From positions 1 through 34,441 of the forward strand of contig WRAZ01000022.1 in assembly GCA_009779925.1 (NCBI GenBank): DNA of 34,441 bases, written 5' to 3'. The stretch comes from Chitinivibrionia bacterium (lineage in GTDB: Bacteria; Fibrobacterota; Chitinivibrionia; Chitinivibrionales; Chitinivibrionaceae). The position numbers and the translations under genes are program-made. Below, in pieces: positions 22,287 to 30,723 of this stretch (positions within the stretch are counted from its first letter, which is position 1; every line of letters starts with the position of its first letter). The notes beneath the pieces are model-generated. The model did no database searches and was not told where the DNA came from. It saw only the letters and a program-made list of their open reading frames with translations.

Positions 22287-23798
22287 TTACTCATTTTCTT
22301 CAATCGGTTCCACCAAAAATACATCATTGTTTCTATCAGATGCAGTGTTTTCTTGATTTTGCACCGAATTTGCGTTATTTTGTCCGCTTACCGCCGGAAT
22401 GGGGAGCGTCCAAAGGGTCGGACTAATCGGATTTCTGCTCCACATATCCAAGACTTCGGTTGCGGCAATTCGCAGATTTTCGTCTTGATGATGCACAAAA
22501 TCCCTTATTCGCGGCTCAACCGTGCGGTCGTTAATTTTGCCGAGCGACGAAATTACCTCTATTTTTTCGCGGTTGTCGATAGTAAATTCCAAAATATCCA
22601 AAAGGACGGGAATTTCGTATCTTGCTCTTAATTCGCCGAGCATTGTAATCGCTCTCAGCCGAATATCGCCGCGCCCGCGTTCGTTTCGCGCAATTTGAGC
22701 TATGATTTCTTCGCCCGGTCTGCCGTATCTGCGCACTTCGTCCAAAATTCTGCGCACCTCAAACGGGTCAAAGCGTGTCGCCGAATATGCTTGTGTGTAG
22801 GCTACGAGACGCGAGAAAATTTCCGTAAAATGCGGCGGAAGCGTATCGCGCATAGCCTCGTGCATTGCCCAAGAAATCAGCAGAGAATCTACTGAATTAA
22901 ACGCTTTTTCGTTTCGTTCGCGCAATGCTTCGTTTTCAATTTTCAGCGTATCAATTTGAGAAGAAAGTTCGTTTATGCGCGTTTCGTGAATTGCCAAAAC
23001 GTCTTCCATTGCTCTCAACGCAAATCTTCCGTCTCTAAATTTTCTGCGTCCGCCCCAAGCTATCGAAGTCCCCACGACAATTCCCGGTTTTATCCAGTCT
23101 TGGCGCGATTTCGGAGTAAGTGTTATACCTAAATCTTTTCTGTCCGAAAAGAATATGCCTTCCAAATCAAGCAGTGAAAAATAAAATTCGGCGTTGTTGT
23201 TTTCTCCAAATCTTATGGTTGTCGTCAGCGCCAGATAAAAGTTTTTTTGTTGCGTGAAACCTTCGAGCGTAAAAATGAAATCGCTGCCAATTCCCTGTTC
23301 CATAGCGATAAATCCGTTGAATTTATCTCTTCTGCTGTCGGGAATTGTCATTACTCCGCCGTGGAAACGAGTGTTAAAAGCGTTAGCGCTTTTTCCGACA
23401 ACCAAGAAATATTCTCCCGTAAAATCTTTGTCGCCCGTTTCAAGTCGGCTTCTTGCACGCGCTTCGTTGTTAAAAATATTGCGGACGCCTATAGCAAGCG
23501 ACGGCGCGCCGTTCATACCGTATTCGTTGAGCAGTCGTCCCTTAAAGCCTAAATTAATTCCGCCCGTATATCCTAAATTTACCTCGACCCATTCGCTTGC
23601 GCCCATAGTAAGTCCGCCGATAGAATAGCCCGTAAGTCCTCTGCCGAATTCCGTGTTAAGAAAAATGTTGTAATTTGCCACAAACTGCCCTGCGCCTATA
23701 ATGTCTGCGCTCGGCGTAAATCTCGTAGTTGCCCAGCGTGTTTTCGCAGGGACGCTTGATACAATCATTATTAAAAGCAAAATTACGATTTTTCTCAT
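22287..23798 (-). CDS. beta-barrel-like protein with coiled coil and HEAT-like C-terminus
   Basis: A 503-residue protein. ATG 23798 has GAGGTG before it; a longer frame upstream overlaps lysS and is rejected. The signal peptide is MRKIVILLLIMIVSSVPA. Residues about 20-260 look like beta strands (FVANYNIFLNTEFGRGL, WVEVNLGYTGGINLGFKG, FYLALTTTIRFGENNNAEFYF). Residues about 280-320 are a coiled coil (HETRINELSSQIDTLKIENEALRERN, shown in part). Residues about 370-470 are helical and HEAT-like (IRLRAITMLGELRARYEIPVLLDIL; KIEVISSLGKINDRTVEPRI; LRIAATEVLDMW). The order outer-membrane-like barrel, coiled coil, helical repeats is unusual; I cannot name the family. It lies eight bases after lysS, so probably in its transcript. 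Confidence 0.6.
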   Translation of the reverse strand: MRKIVILLLIMIVSSVPAKTRWATTRFTPSADIIGAGQFVANYNIFLNTEFGRGLTGYSIGGLTMGASEWVEVNLGYTGGINLGFKGRLLNEYGMNGAPSLAIGVRNIFNNEARARSRLETGDKDFTGEYFLVVGKSANAFNTRFHGGVMTIPDSRRDKFNGFIAMEQGIGSDFIFTLEGFTQQKNFYLALTTTIRFGENNNAEFYFSLLDLEGIFFSDRKDLGITLTPKSRQDWIKPGIVVGTSIAWGGRRKFRDGRFALRAMEDVLAIHETRINELSSQIDTLKIENEALRERNEKAFNSVDSLLISWAMHEAMRDTLPPHFTEIFSRLVAYTQAYSATRFDPFEVRRILDEVRRYGRPGEEIIAQIARNERGRGDIRLRAITMLGELRARYEIPVLLDILEFTIDNREKIEVISSLGKINDRTVEPRIRDFVHHQDENLRIAATEVLDMWSRNPISPTLWTLPIPAVSGQNNANSVQNQENTASDRNNDVFLVEPIEENE

Positions 23799-23806
23799 TT
23801 TACACC

Positions 23807-25309
23807 TCAATCTTCTTCGTTGTTTCTCTGTTCGTCGTGTTTGGGTCTCAATAGCGGGAATAACACCACGTCGCGTAAGTTTTGCGTGTTTGTCAAGAGC
23901 GCGACTATTCTGTCTATCCCCATACCCCAACCCGAAATTGGCGGAAGTCCGTATTCTATGCACTGTAAAAAGTCGTAGTCCACAGCCATTGCGTCTAAGT
24001 CGCCGTCTGCTCTTGCTTGCGCTTGTTGCTCAAAACGCTCTTCTTGGTCAACGGGGTCAACCAGTTCGCTGTATGCGTTTATCACTTCCCAGCCGTTTAC
24101 GACCAACTGAAAGCGGTCGGTTTCAAGCGGATTATCGTCGTTTTTGCGAGCGAGCGGTGAAAGGTCTATCGGGTGCTTTATTACGAAAGTCGGATTTACG
24201 AGTTGCGGACGGCTCACCTTTTTATAAAGAAGGTCAATGAGTGTTCCGCGCCCTGCTTTTCTTATGTCGGTAGAAGTGTCGAGCGTAATTCCTTTTTCTT
24301 TAATTTGCTCCAAAATTTTTTCTTTGGTATCGCAAACGTAAATGTCAATTCCGCAGTCCTTGAAAATCAAATCGCGGAAAGAAATTCGTTCCCATTCGCC
24401 TGCAAAATCTATGCTTATGCCGTCGTATCCTATCTGTAATCCGCCTTTAATTTCGGTTAACAAATGCTTCAGCAGTTTTTCGGTAAAGTCCATATTATCC
24501 TGATAATTCCAATATGCCGCATAGTATTCAAGCAAGGTAAAATCAGGCAGGTGAGAAGCGTCAACGCCTTCGTTTCTGAAACTCCTTGCGAATTCATACA
24601 CTCGCTCAAAACCGCCTGCAATCGCTCTTTTCAGATAGGTTTCAGGCGCAATCCGCAAAAAGACGTCGATGTCGAGCGCGTTGTTGTGCGTAATGAACGG
24701 ACGGGCGAGCGCGCCGCAAGCGTGATTTGTAAGAACGGGCGTATCTATTTCTTGGAAATCGTGGTCGTTCAAAAAGTCGCGGATTACTCTTATGACTTTT
24801 GTACGCGTCTTAAAGCGGTCAAGCGCCTCGGGGTCGGAAATTAACTCCAAATATCTCTTGCGGAGGCGAATTTCATCGTCGCTTATTCCGTGGAATTTTT
24901 CGGGGAGATTGCGCAAGGTTTTCGAGAGGAATTTCCACTCTTTTACGTCTATTGTTTTTTCGCCTGTTTTTGTTGTAATAAGCGTTCCGGTTATTCCTAT
25001 GAAATCGCCAATATCGACCACTTCTTTAAAATATGCGAAACTGTCGCCAAGCACATCTTTTTGAAGCGCGAACTGGATTTTTCCGTGAAATCCGAAAAGG
25101 TGTCCGAATGCCAATTTTCCGAAGTATCTTGCGGCGACTACGCGTCCTGCAAGCGTAATGTTTTCGGTGCCTTCGGGCAAGTTCTGCGCCTCGGCGATAG
25201 TGTGGGTTGTCTCAAATCTCTCGACGTAGGGAAGGTCGCCTCGCTCTTTGATTTTGGCGATTTTGTCGAACCTGACCTGCATTTGCTCGTTGAAATCTTT
25301 TCTGCTCAT
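23807..25309 (-). CDS. lysS: lysyl-tRNA synthetase, class II
   Basis: A 500-residue cytoplasmic enzyme that charges tRNA-Lys. The N-terminal OB fold is ITLAGRVVAARYFGKLAFGHLF (partial) with IGITGTLITTKTGE. Class II motifs: motif 1 around RTKVIRVIRDFLNDHDFQEIDTPVL (partial), motif 2 FARSFRNEGVDASHLPDFTLLEYY (partial) and motif 3 ISGWGMGIDRIVALLT. The binding-site segments FVIKHPIDLSPLARKN and NGWEVINAYSEL are standard. Length is the usual about 500. Adk stands 15 bases upstream. Nothing odd seen. Confidence 0.95.
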   Translation of the reverse strand: MSRKDFNEQMQVRFDKIAKIKERGDLPYVERFETTHTIAEAQNLPEGTENITLAGRVVAARYFGKLAFGHLFGFHGKIQFALQKDVLGDSFAYFKEVVDIGDFIGITGTLITTKTGEKTIDVKEWKFLSKTLRNLPEKFHGISDDEIRLRKRYLELISDPEALDRFKTRTKVIRVIRDFLNDHDFQEIDTPVLTNHACGALARPFITHNNALDIDVFLRIAPETYLKRAIAGGFERVYEFARSFRNEGVDASHLPDFTLLEYYAAYWNYQDNMDFTEKLLKHLLTEIKGGLQIGYDGISIDFAGEWERISFRDLIFKDCGIDIYVCDTKEKILEQIKEKGITLDTSTDIRKAGRGTLIDLLYKKVSRPQLVNPTFVIKHPIDLSPLARKNDDNPLETDRFQLVVNGWEVINAYSELVDPVDQEERFEQQAQARADGDLDAMAVDYDFLQCIEYGLPPISGWGMGIDRIVALLTNTQNLRDVVLFPLLRPKHDEQRNNEED

Positions 25310-25324
25310 AATTGTTCTCTGTCC

Positions 25325-25903
25325 TTAATTTTTCAGTTTGTCGATTTCCGATATGATTTGCGCCGTTATTTCTTCAATGCTTCCCGTTCCGTTAATCGAA
25401 ATAACCTTGCCGCCGTCTTCATAAAATTTCATTACGGGAAGCGTTTTGGCATTGTATTCCAAAAAGCGATTTTGTATAACTTCGGGAGTATCGTCTTTTC
25501 TGCCTTCGATTTCAGCTCTTTTCAAAAGTCTTGCGACGAGTTCTTCTTGCGGAACGTCGAGCGAAACAAGCGCGCTTACCGAGGTTTTGAGTTTGCACAT
25601 CATTTCTTCGAGAGCGTGGCACTGTCCGACCGTGCGCGGAAAACCGTCAAACAAGAAACCGGAATAGTTTACGCTGTTTTTCATTATGTGGTTTTCCAGC
25701 AATTCGACGACAATTTCGTCGCTCAGAAGACCACCTGCTTCCACAATGTTCTTTGCTTTCAGCCCGAGCGTGCTTTCGGCTTTTATCTCGGCTCTGATAA
25801 TGTCGCCCGTAGAAATATGCCCTAAATTATACTTTTCAGTAATAAATTTCGCTTGAGTGCCTTTTCCTGCTCCCGGCGCTCCAAACAAAACGATATTTAG
25901 CAT
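25325..25903 (-). CDS. adk: adenylate kinase (short form)
   Basis: A 192-residue protein that interconverts ATP + AMP and 2 ADP. The P-loop is FGAPGAGKGTQAKF at residues 6-19, then HISTGDIIRAEI (AMP site), GFLFDGFPRTVGQC, and RAEIEGRKDDTPEVIQNRFLEY. The LID is short, as in the small-variant enzymes of Bacteroidota-type bacteria, against 214 residues for the E. coli long form; there is no zinc LID. It is the first gene of the minus-strand run with lysS 15 bases downstream. Confidence 0.95.
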   Translation of the reverse strand: MLNIVLFGAPGAGKGTQAKFITEKYNLGHISTGDIIRAEIKAESTLGLKAKNIVEAGGLLSDEIVVELLENHIMKNSVNYSGFLFDGFPRTVGQCHALEEMMCKLKTSVSALVSLDVPQEELVARLLKRAEIEGRKDDTPEVIQNRFLEYNAKTLPVMKFYEDGGKVISINGTGSIEEITAQIISEIDKLKN

Positions 25904-26135
25904 AAATAAACCCTTTCATTAAAAATTCTTATATAAAAAATACAATTTTGCCGTTCATTAAAAGTGAAAATAACTAAAAAAACATAAAAAATGCAGGAAA
26001 TATGGGATTTTAAGAAAAAAATTCGGTTTGGCTCTTGGGCAAATTATATTTTACCGTAATATTTTCGTAGTGCGTGGTTAACAAGCAGGTTGCTTGGGTT
26101 TTACTAATTTAAAAAATAAAAAGGACATAAACTTT

Positions 26136-27344
26136 ATGAACAGGCTATTATTTGTAGATACTTCACCCAAGAACCTTGAGGCGTACAAAACGCTTTTCGC
26201 AAAAAAAACGTCGGAATGGGAATGTCGCTTTGCCGATAACTTAAAGGCGGCTTTCGATGAAATGTCAAAGGTCGAGTTTAATATGATTGTGTGCGACATA
26301 AAAATGCCGGTGCTTAACGGTGTTTCGATTTTAGATACCGTGGCGCAGATGTATCCTCATATAATCAGAGTGGTTTTAGTGCCGAGTTTGAGCGCGGACT
26401 TCCCGAAACATTTGGTTAAATATGCACATAGAGTACTTGTTCGCCCCGAAAGTTGCCAAAAACTTGAGGATACGCTGATTAGAATTTACGAATTATACAA
26501 AACCATTATGCGCCCGCAGGCAATTAAATATATAGAAGGGATTGAAACAATTCCGTCGTTGCCTAAGGTTTACAGCGACCTTATAGCAGAACTCGAAAGC
26601 CCCTCGCCGTCGGTCAAAAAAGCGGCGTCGCTGATTTCGGCGGACATCGGTATGAGTGCGTCAATTCTTAAAATGGTGAATTCGGCGTATTTCGGACTGT
26701 CGCAAAGAATTACTTCGCCCGAATTTGCAGTTTCGCTTTTGGGGCTCGATATTGTTCAGGGACTTGTTTTGACGGCGCACCTTTTCACGTCGTTTTCCAA
26801 TGCCGAAGCAAAACTTTTGCACTTGGAAGACATTGTTGACCACTGTCTTATAACGGGTTTTTTGGCGAAAGAAATCGCAAAACACGAAAACTTGCCTTTG
26901 GCAAACTCCGACATTTACATTGCAGGAATTTTACACGACATAGGAAAATTGATTTTTGTTTCGCATTCTCCCAAACTTTACAAGCAGGTTATAGATGCGG
27001 CGCAGGATAAAAAAATCCCGTTTTATGACGCCGAAGACGAAATGTTCGGAGCGACACACGCCGAAGTAGGCGCGTACTTGCTTGGTCAGTGGGGACTTTC
27101 CGAAACGATAGTGGAACTTATTGCGTACCATCATAGTGCAACAAATCCCAAACACTTGGATATGGAATTAAGCATTCTTAAAGCGGCTAACATTTTTGCA
27201 AGAGAGGTGCTTCCTATGGAAGAGTTAAACCCGTGTGATTTGTCTGATAAAATATTTGCCGCAAGCCCGCTTATGACAACAAAAAGAGATGAGTGGTATG
27301 CCATTGCAATGAAAGCGATAACCGAATCGTCAATGAAAATATAA
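26136..27344 (+). CDS. response-regulator-like HDOD domain protein
   Basis: A 402-residue protein starting at ATG 26136 after AAGGAC. Residues 1-120 are a receiver domain: RLLFVDTSP, phospho-acceptor candidate in CDIKMPVLNG (about Asp54), and VLVRPES. It lacks the second acidic residue (VDT instead of VDD) and has Arg for the switch Lys of the KP motif, so phosphorylation may be weak. Residues about 135-340 are an HDOD domain: IPSLPKVYSDLIAELESPSPS, ISADIGMSASILKMVNSAYFGL (partial), SPEFAVSLLGLDIVQGL, and ILHDIGKLIFVSH, with the HD pair intact. HDOD proteins with receivers control motility, stress or c-di-GMP pathways in other bacteria. Its target is unknown. The transaldolase gene starts 14 bases after the stop. 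Confidence 0.85.
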   Translation: MNRLLFVDTSPKNLEAYKTLFAKKTSEWECRFADNLKAAFDEMSKVEFNMIVCDIKMPVLNGVSILDTVAQMYPHIIRVVLVPSLSADFPKHLVKYAHRVLVRPESCQKLEDTLIRIYELYKTIMRPQAIKYIEGIETIPSLPKVYSDLIAELESPSPSVKKAASLISADIGMSASILKMVNSAYFGLSQRITSPEFAVSLLGLDIVQGLVLTAHLFTSFSNAEAKLLHLEDIVDHCLITGFLAKEIAKHENLPLANSDIYIAGILHDIGKLIFVSHSPKLYKQVIDAAQDKKIPFYDAEDEMFGATHAEVGAYLLGQWGLSETIVELIAYHHSATNPKHLDMELSILKAANIFAREVLPMEELNPCDLSDKIFAASPLMTTKRDEWYAIAMKAITESSMKI

Positions 27345-27358
27345 GCAGGGGAGAGCAA

Positions 27359-28309
27359 ATGACGCTTCTTGAACAGTTAAAAAAAATTACGGTAATAGTC
27401 GAAGATACGGGCGATATTGACACTATAAAAAAACACAAGCCGCAGGACGCAACTACAAACCCGTCGCTTCTTTTGCAAGCGGCAAAACTTCCGCAATATA
27501 AACATCTTATAGACGACGCACTGAAAATTCCGCGCGCGTCGGGCGACAATTTGCTTGACGTAATGCGTCCGATTTTGGAAAAATTATCGGTGAATTTTGC
27601 AAAAGAGATTTTAGCGGTGGTTGATGGTCGCTGTTCGGTCGAAATAGACCCGACTTTTTCGTTCGACACCGAAAACACAATCCTTTCGGCAAGACGAATA
27701 ATTGCGCTTTTTGAAAACGACGGTATCTCGCGTTCGCGCGTACTTATTAAGATTGCGGCAACTTGGGAGGGAATAAAAGCGGCGGAAATTCTGGAGAAAG
27801 AAAATATTCACTGCAATCTTACCTTGCTTTTCAGTTTTGCGCAGGCGCTTGCTTGCGGCGAGGCGGGCGTTAAACTTATTTCGCCTTTTGTCGGCAGAAT
27901 TTTGGATTGGTACAAGAAAAACGAAAATCCCGACGGCTACCCTGCCGAAAAAGACCCGGGTGTGCTTTCGGTCAGTAAAATTTACAATTATTACAAAAAA
28001 TTCGACATAAAAACCGAAATTATGGGTGCAAGCTTCAGAAATCTCGGCGAAATAGTAGAGCTTGCAGGTTGTGATTTGCTTACGATTGCCCCCAATTTTA
28101 TAGAAGAGCTTGCAAACACCGAAGGCGATTTACAACAAAAATTGTCGGCAGTATCGGCAAAAGAAATGCCGCTGGAAAAAATCGCTCTCGACGAAAAAAC
28201 TTTCCGTTGGCTTCATAACGAAGACGCAATGGCTACCGAAAAACTTGCCGAAGGTATCAGGAAATTCACTGTTGATTTGACAACGTTGGCGCAGTTTTTG
28301 CAAAAATGA
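27359..28309 (+). CDS. tal: transaldolase
   Basis: A 316-residue protein, nearly the length of E. coli TalB (317), starting at ATG 27359 with GGGGAGAG upstream. It transfers a dihydroxyacetone unit in the non-oxidative pentose phosphate pathway. Motifs: PQDATTNPSLLLQAA, VEIDPTFSFDTE, and the Schiff-base lysine in VLIKIAATWEGIKAAE (Lys131), then NLTLLFSFAQALACGEAGVKLISPFVGRILDW (partial), TEIMGASFRNLGEI and LTIAPNFIEEL. It follows the HDOD gene closely and may share its transcript, although the two have no obvious joint role. Confidence 0.93.
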   Translation: MTLLEQLKKITVIVEDTGDIDTIKKHKPQDATTNPSLLLQAAKLPQYKHLIDDALKIPRASGDNLLDVMRPILEKLSVNFAKEILAVVDGRCSVEIDPTFSFDTENTILSARRIIALFENDGISRSRVLIKIAATWEGIKAAEILEKENIHCNLTLLFSFAQALACGEAGVKLISPFVGRILDWYKKNENPDGYPAEKDPGVLSVSKIYNYYKKFDIKTEIMGASFRNLGEIVELAGCDLLTIAPNFIEELANTEGDLQQKLSAVSAKEMPLEKIALDEKTFRWLHNEDAMATEKLAEGIRKFTVDLTTLAQFLQK

Positions 28310-28340
28310 GAAAAAATATAAACATTATAGGAGTTTCAGA

Positions 28341-28715
28341 ATGAAAAAATTATTAGTTTTTTTGTTGATGTTGTCGCTTTTGGCGTGTTCTTCCGTGCCG
28401 AGAGAGATAAGAATGGTTCAGGACGGTCAATTTGACGAATTTGATTTTACCGTCAAGCAACTAGTTCAAACAAACTGGGAAAACCCGCTGTGGAGAGTGG
28501 AAAACGGGAAAGTAATCGTATCCGGTGAGTTGGACAACGAAGGTGAGCGAATGAATTACGCTTTGGAATTTTCCGTCGATAAACCCCAAAACACTTTTGA
28601 ATTTGAGCGACTTTTTATCAACGGCGAAGAAGCTGACGACTTTTCAACAATGATGATTATCACCATTATGGCTTTGACTACGGCAATAGCGCTTGATGCA
28701 ACTTTACCCGAATAA
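28341..28715 (+). CDS. small predicted lipoprotein
   Basis: A 124-residue protein with TATAGGAG before the ATG and a lipoprotein signal: MKKLLVFLLMLSLLAC with Cys16 as the lipid site. The middle is a small beta-rich part (FDFTVKQLVQTNWENPLWRVE, partial; VIVSGELDNEGERMNYALEFSV). The C-terminus has a hydrophobic helix (STMMIITIMALTTAIAL), unusual for a lipoprotein and perhaps a second membrane contact. I do not recognise the family. It is 12 bases upstream of the PorV/PorQ-like gene. Confidence 0.6.
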   Translation: MKKLLVFLLMLSLLACSSVPREIRMVQDGQFDEFDFTVKQLVQTNWENPLWRVENGKVIVSGELDNEGERMNYALEFSVDKPQNTFEFERLFINGEEADDFSTMMIITIMALTTAIALDATLPE

Positions 28716-28727
28716 GGAAGCGTCCAA

Positions 28728-29744
28728 GTGAAAATCGCGGCGGTTTGCTTTTCGGTCTTATTGGCTTTATCGACGACGCAGGGAGCAACTGCGGTAGGGT
28801 TTGACTTCTTAAATCTTCCCGTTTCCGCAAGAACGGCGGGCGGGACTGTGTCGTTAATCGGCGAAAGAGACAATAATTTATCTGTAAGAACAAATCCCGC
28901 TATGCTTGCAGGAATAAGCAGACCTGCATTTTCAATAGATTTCAGTCCCGTAATTATGGATATATACAGAGGAGCGTTTTCGGTTGCATTCTTGCTCGAA
29001 AACGGCTTTGTTCTTGCGCCTTCGGTTTCGTACGTAAACTTTGGAACGCTCGACCCCGTCGATGAAAACGGCGACCCGATAAATGCCTATATTTCGCCTT
29101 TTTCGCTCAGTGTTGAGACTGCTTTAGCAAGAAATTTTTACGAAAGATTAAGTATTGGCGCACGCCTTAAATTTATTCACGAGCAAATTTCGCAAGAGAT
29201 GGCAGGGCATTGGGGCGGTTATTTTTCTGGCGGCTTTGCAATTGACGCAGGAATTTTTGCACAGCGCAACTTTTTTAGATATTCCGCAGGCTTCAGAAAC
29301 ATAGGATTTGCTTACGATAACTATGAAAGCGATGTCGATTTGCGTATGCCTGCTTCGTCGTTTGTCGGTGTAGGAATTATTATTGAAAACGAAGCAAAAC
29401 TATATTGGTTTTTTGAGGCGGAAAACTTTTTTCACGCTTATGGCGACGGTCATTCTCCATTATTTTTCCGCACAGGCTTTGAATTTCCCGTTCATCGCGA
29501 CATTTTAATTTTACGGACGGGAACGGCTTTTACGCCCGATGATGTTCGCCACGTCTTCAATACTTTCAGAGGGCAAACCGTTAAGGCGTGGGAATATTCG
29601 AGTCAAAACTGGCTTTTGGCTTCAGTCGGTGCAACAATAAACGCAAGAATTGCAAGAAATTTGCTTTCACTCGACATCGCTTGCCAGTTCCGCAAAGACG
29701 GCTTAAAACCGTCGTTTTTATTTTCAGGTACGATGTATTTTTGA
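28728..29744 (+). CDS. PorV/PorQ-family outer-membrane protein
   Basis: A 338-residue protein starting at GTG 28728 after AAGGAAG. A signal peptide ends near TTQGA. The N-terminal motif FDFLNLPVSARTAGGTVSLIGERDNNLSVRTNPAML (shown in part) fits the PorV/PorQ (UPF0164) type; the rest is barrel-like strands ending in GTMYF. PorV and PorQ belong to type IX secretion, where PorV carries cargo with a C-terminal domain; distant homologues occur without it. The GH8 protein here has such a tail, so the two fit, but no other T9SS gene is in the window. Confidence 0.65.
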   Translation: MKIAAVCFSVLLALSTTQGATAVGFDFLNLPVSARTAGGTVSLIGERDNNLSVRTNPAMLAGISRPAFSIDFSPVIMDIYRGAFSVAFLLENGFVLAPSVSYVNFGTLDPVDENGDPINAYISPFSLSVETALARNFYERLSIGARLKFIHEQISQEMAGHWGGYFSGGFAIDAGIFAQRNFFRYSAGFRNIGFAYDNYESDVDLRMPASSFVGVGIIIENEAKLYWFFEAENFFHAYGDGHSPLFFRTGFEFPVHRDILILRTGTAFTPDDVRHVFNTFRGQTVKAWEYSSQNWLLASVGATINARIARNLLSLDIACQFRKDGLKPSFLFSGTMYF

Positions 29745-29763
29745 TGGAAAAAGAGAGAATTTT

Positions 29764-30723
29764 ATGAAAATAGCATTTTTCGGCACAGCGGATTTCGGGA
29801 TTTCGGCGTTAAAAGCGATACTGAATTCACATCACGAAATTTCGGCAATAATAACTAATCCGCCAAAACCTGCGGGGCGCGGCTTGCATTTGCGCAAATC
29901 GCCGATAAATATATTTGCCGAAGAGCAAAGAATTGCGCCGATTTTTACTCCCGAAAGCATAAAAGACGAAAAATTTATAGAAGAATTAAAGAAAATCGAA
30001 GCGGATTTGTTTGTGGTAGTGGCGTTTTCGATTTTGCCGAAAGTTGTTTTTTCTATACCAAAATACGGCACATACAATATTCACGCGGCGCTTCTGCCTG
30101 CATTTCGAGGACCTGCGCCAATTCAGCGGGCAATCGAAAGCGGTGCGAAGACGACGGGCGTTTCGGTTTTCAGAATTGACATGGGAGTTGATACCGGCGA
30201 TATAGTATTGCAAAAAGAGTGCGAAATTCAGTCCGACGACGACACCCCGTCGCTTTACGAAAAATTAAGTGTTTTGGGTGCAACAGCTCTTATGGCGGCG
30301 CTCGAAAAAATAGAAAACGGCGAGGTAGAATACAAATCGCAAGATAAAACAAAAGCGACAAAAGCGCCGCTCCTAAAAAAAGAAGAGGCTATAATAAATT
30401 GGCAAGAGAGCGCAGTACAAATCGCCAACAAAATCCGCGCCTTTAAACCATTTCCAAGTTCTTACACTACACTTTCAGACGAACAAATAATAATCGAAAA
30501 AGCGTCTGCCCAAAATATAGAGACGCGACGCTCGCGTCTTGATACGAATAATACGGACGGCAAAATTGGCGAAATCATAGAAATTACAAAAAACGAAATC
30601 TGTGTGCAGACAGGCGACGGCGTTTTGGTCATTACAGAACTGAAACCCGCGGGAAAAAGAGCTATGTCGGCGCGAGATTTTATTAACGGAAAACAAATTA
30701 AAGAGGGAATTATATTAAAATGA
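29764..30723 (+). CDS. fmt: methionyl-tRNA formyltransferase
   Basis: A 319-residue protein with AGAGAG before the ATG. It formylates initiator Met-tRNA from 10-formyl-THF. The catalytic domain shows IAFFGTADFGISALKA, PPKPAGRGL, FVVVAFSILPK, YNIHAALLPAFRGPAPIQRAI (partial; catalytic Asn and His), SVFRIDMGVDTGDIV. The C-terminal domain has RAFKPFPSSYTT and ITELKPAGKRAMSARDFI. Residues about 253-264 (ETRRSRLDTNNT) do not fit other Fmt sequences and come from a palindrome in the DNA (30521-30539), probably an in-frame insertion in the linker of the C-terminal domain. The stop overlaps rsmB by four bases (ATGA). Confidence 0.93.
   Translation: MKIAFFGTADFGISALKAILNSHHEISAIITNPPKPAGRGLHLRKSPINIFAEEQRIAPIFTPESIKDEKFIEELKKIEADLFVVVAFSILPKVVFSIPKYGTYNIHAALLPAFRGPAPIQRAIESGAKTTGVSVFRIDMGVDTGDIVLQKECEIQSDDDTPSLYEKLSVLGATALMAALEKIENGEVEYKSQDKTKATKAPLLKKEEAIINWQESAVQIANKIRAFKPFPSSYTTLSDEQIIIEKASAQNIETRRSRLDTNNTDGKIGEIIEITKNEICVQTGDGVLVITELKPAGKRAMSARDFINGKQIKEGIILK
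30521..30539. repeat. palindrome AGACGCGA-CGC-TCGCGTCT inside fmt
   Basis: An exact 8-bp stem with a 3-base loop in the reading frame of fmt, encoding TRRSRL. It looks like a small dispersed palindromic element; repeats of the type AGAGACGCGA...TCGCGTCTCT are common in bacterial genomes. Confidence 0.7.

Noticed and set aside
23799-23963. 55-residue extension of the barrel/HEAT protein
   Set aside because: It lies inside the lysS coding region, and the signal peptide starts at ATG 23798 after GAGGTG.
24890-25825. 311-residue plus-strand frame across lysS and adk
   Set aside because: It is antisense to two well-recognised genes and crosses their boundary; no domain is seen.
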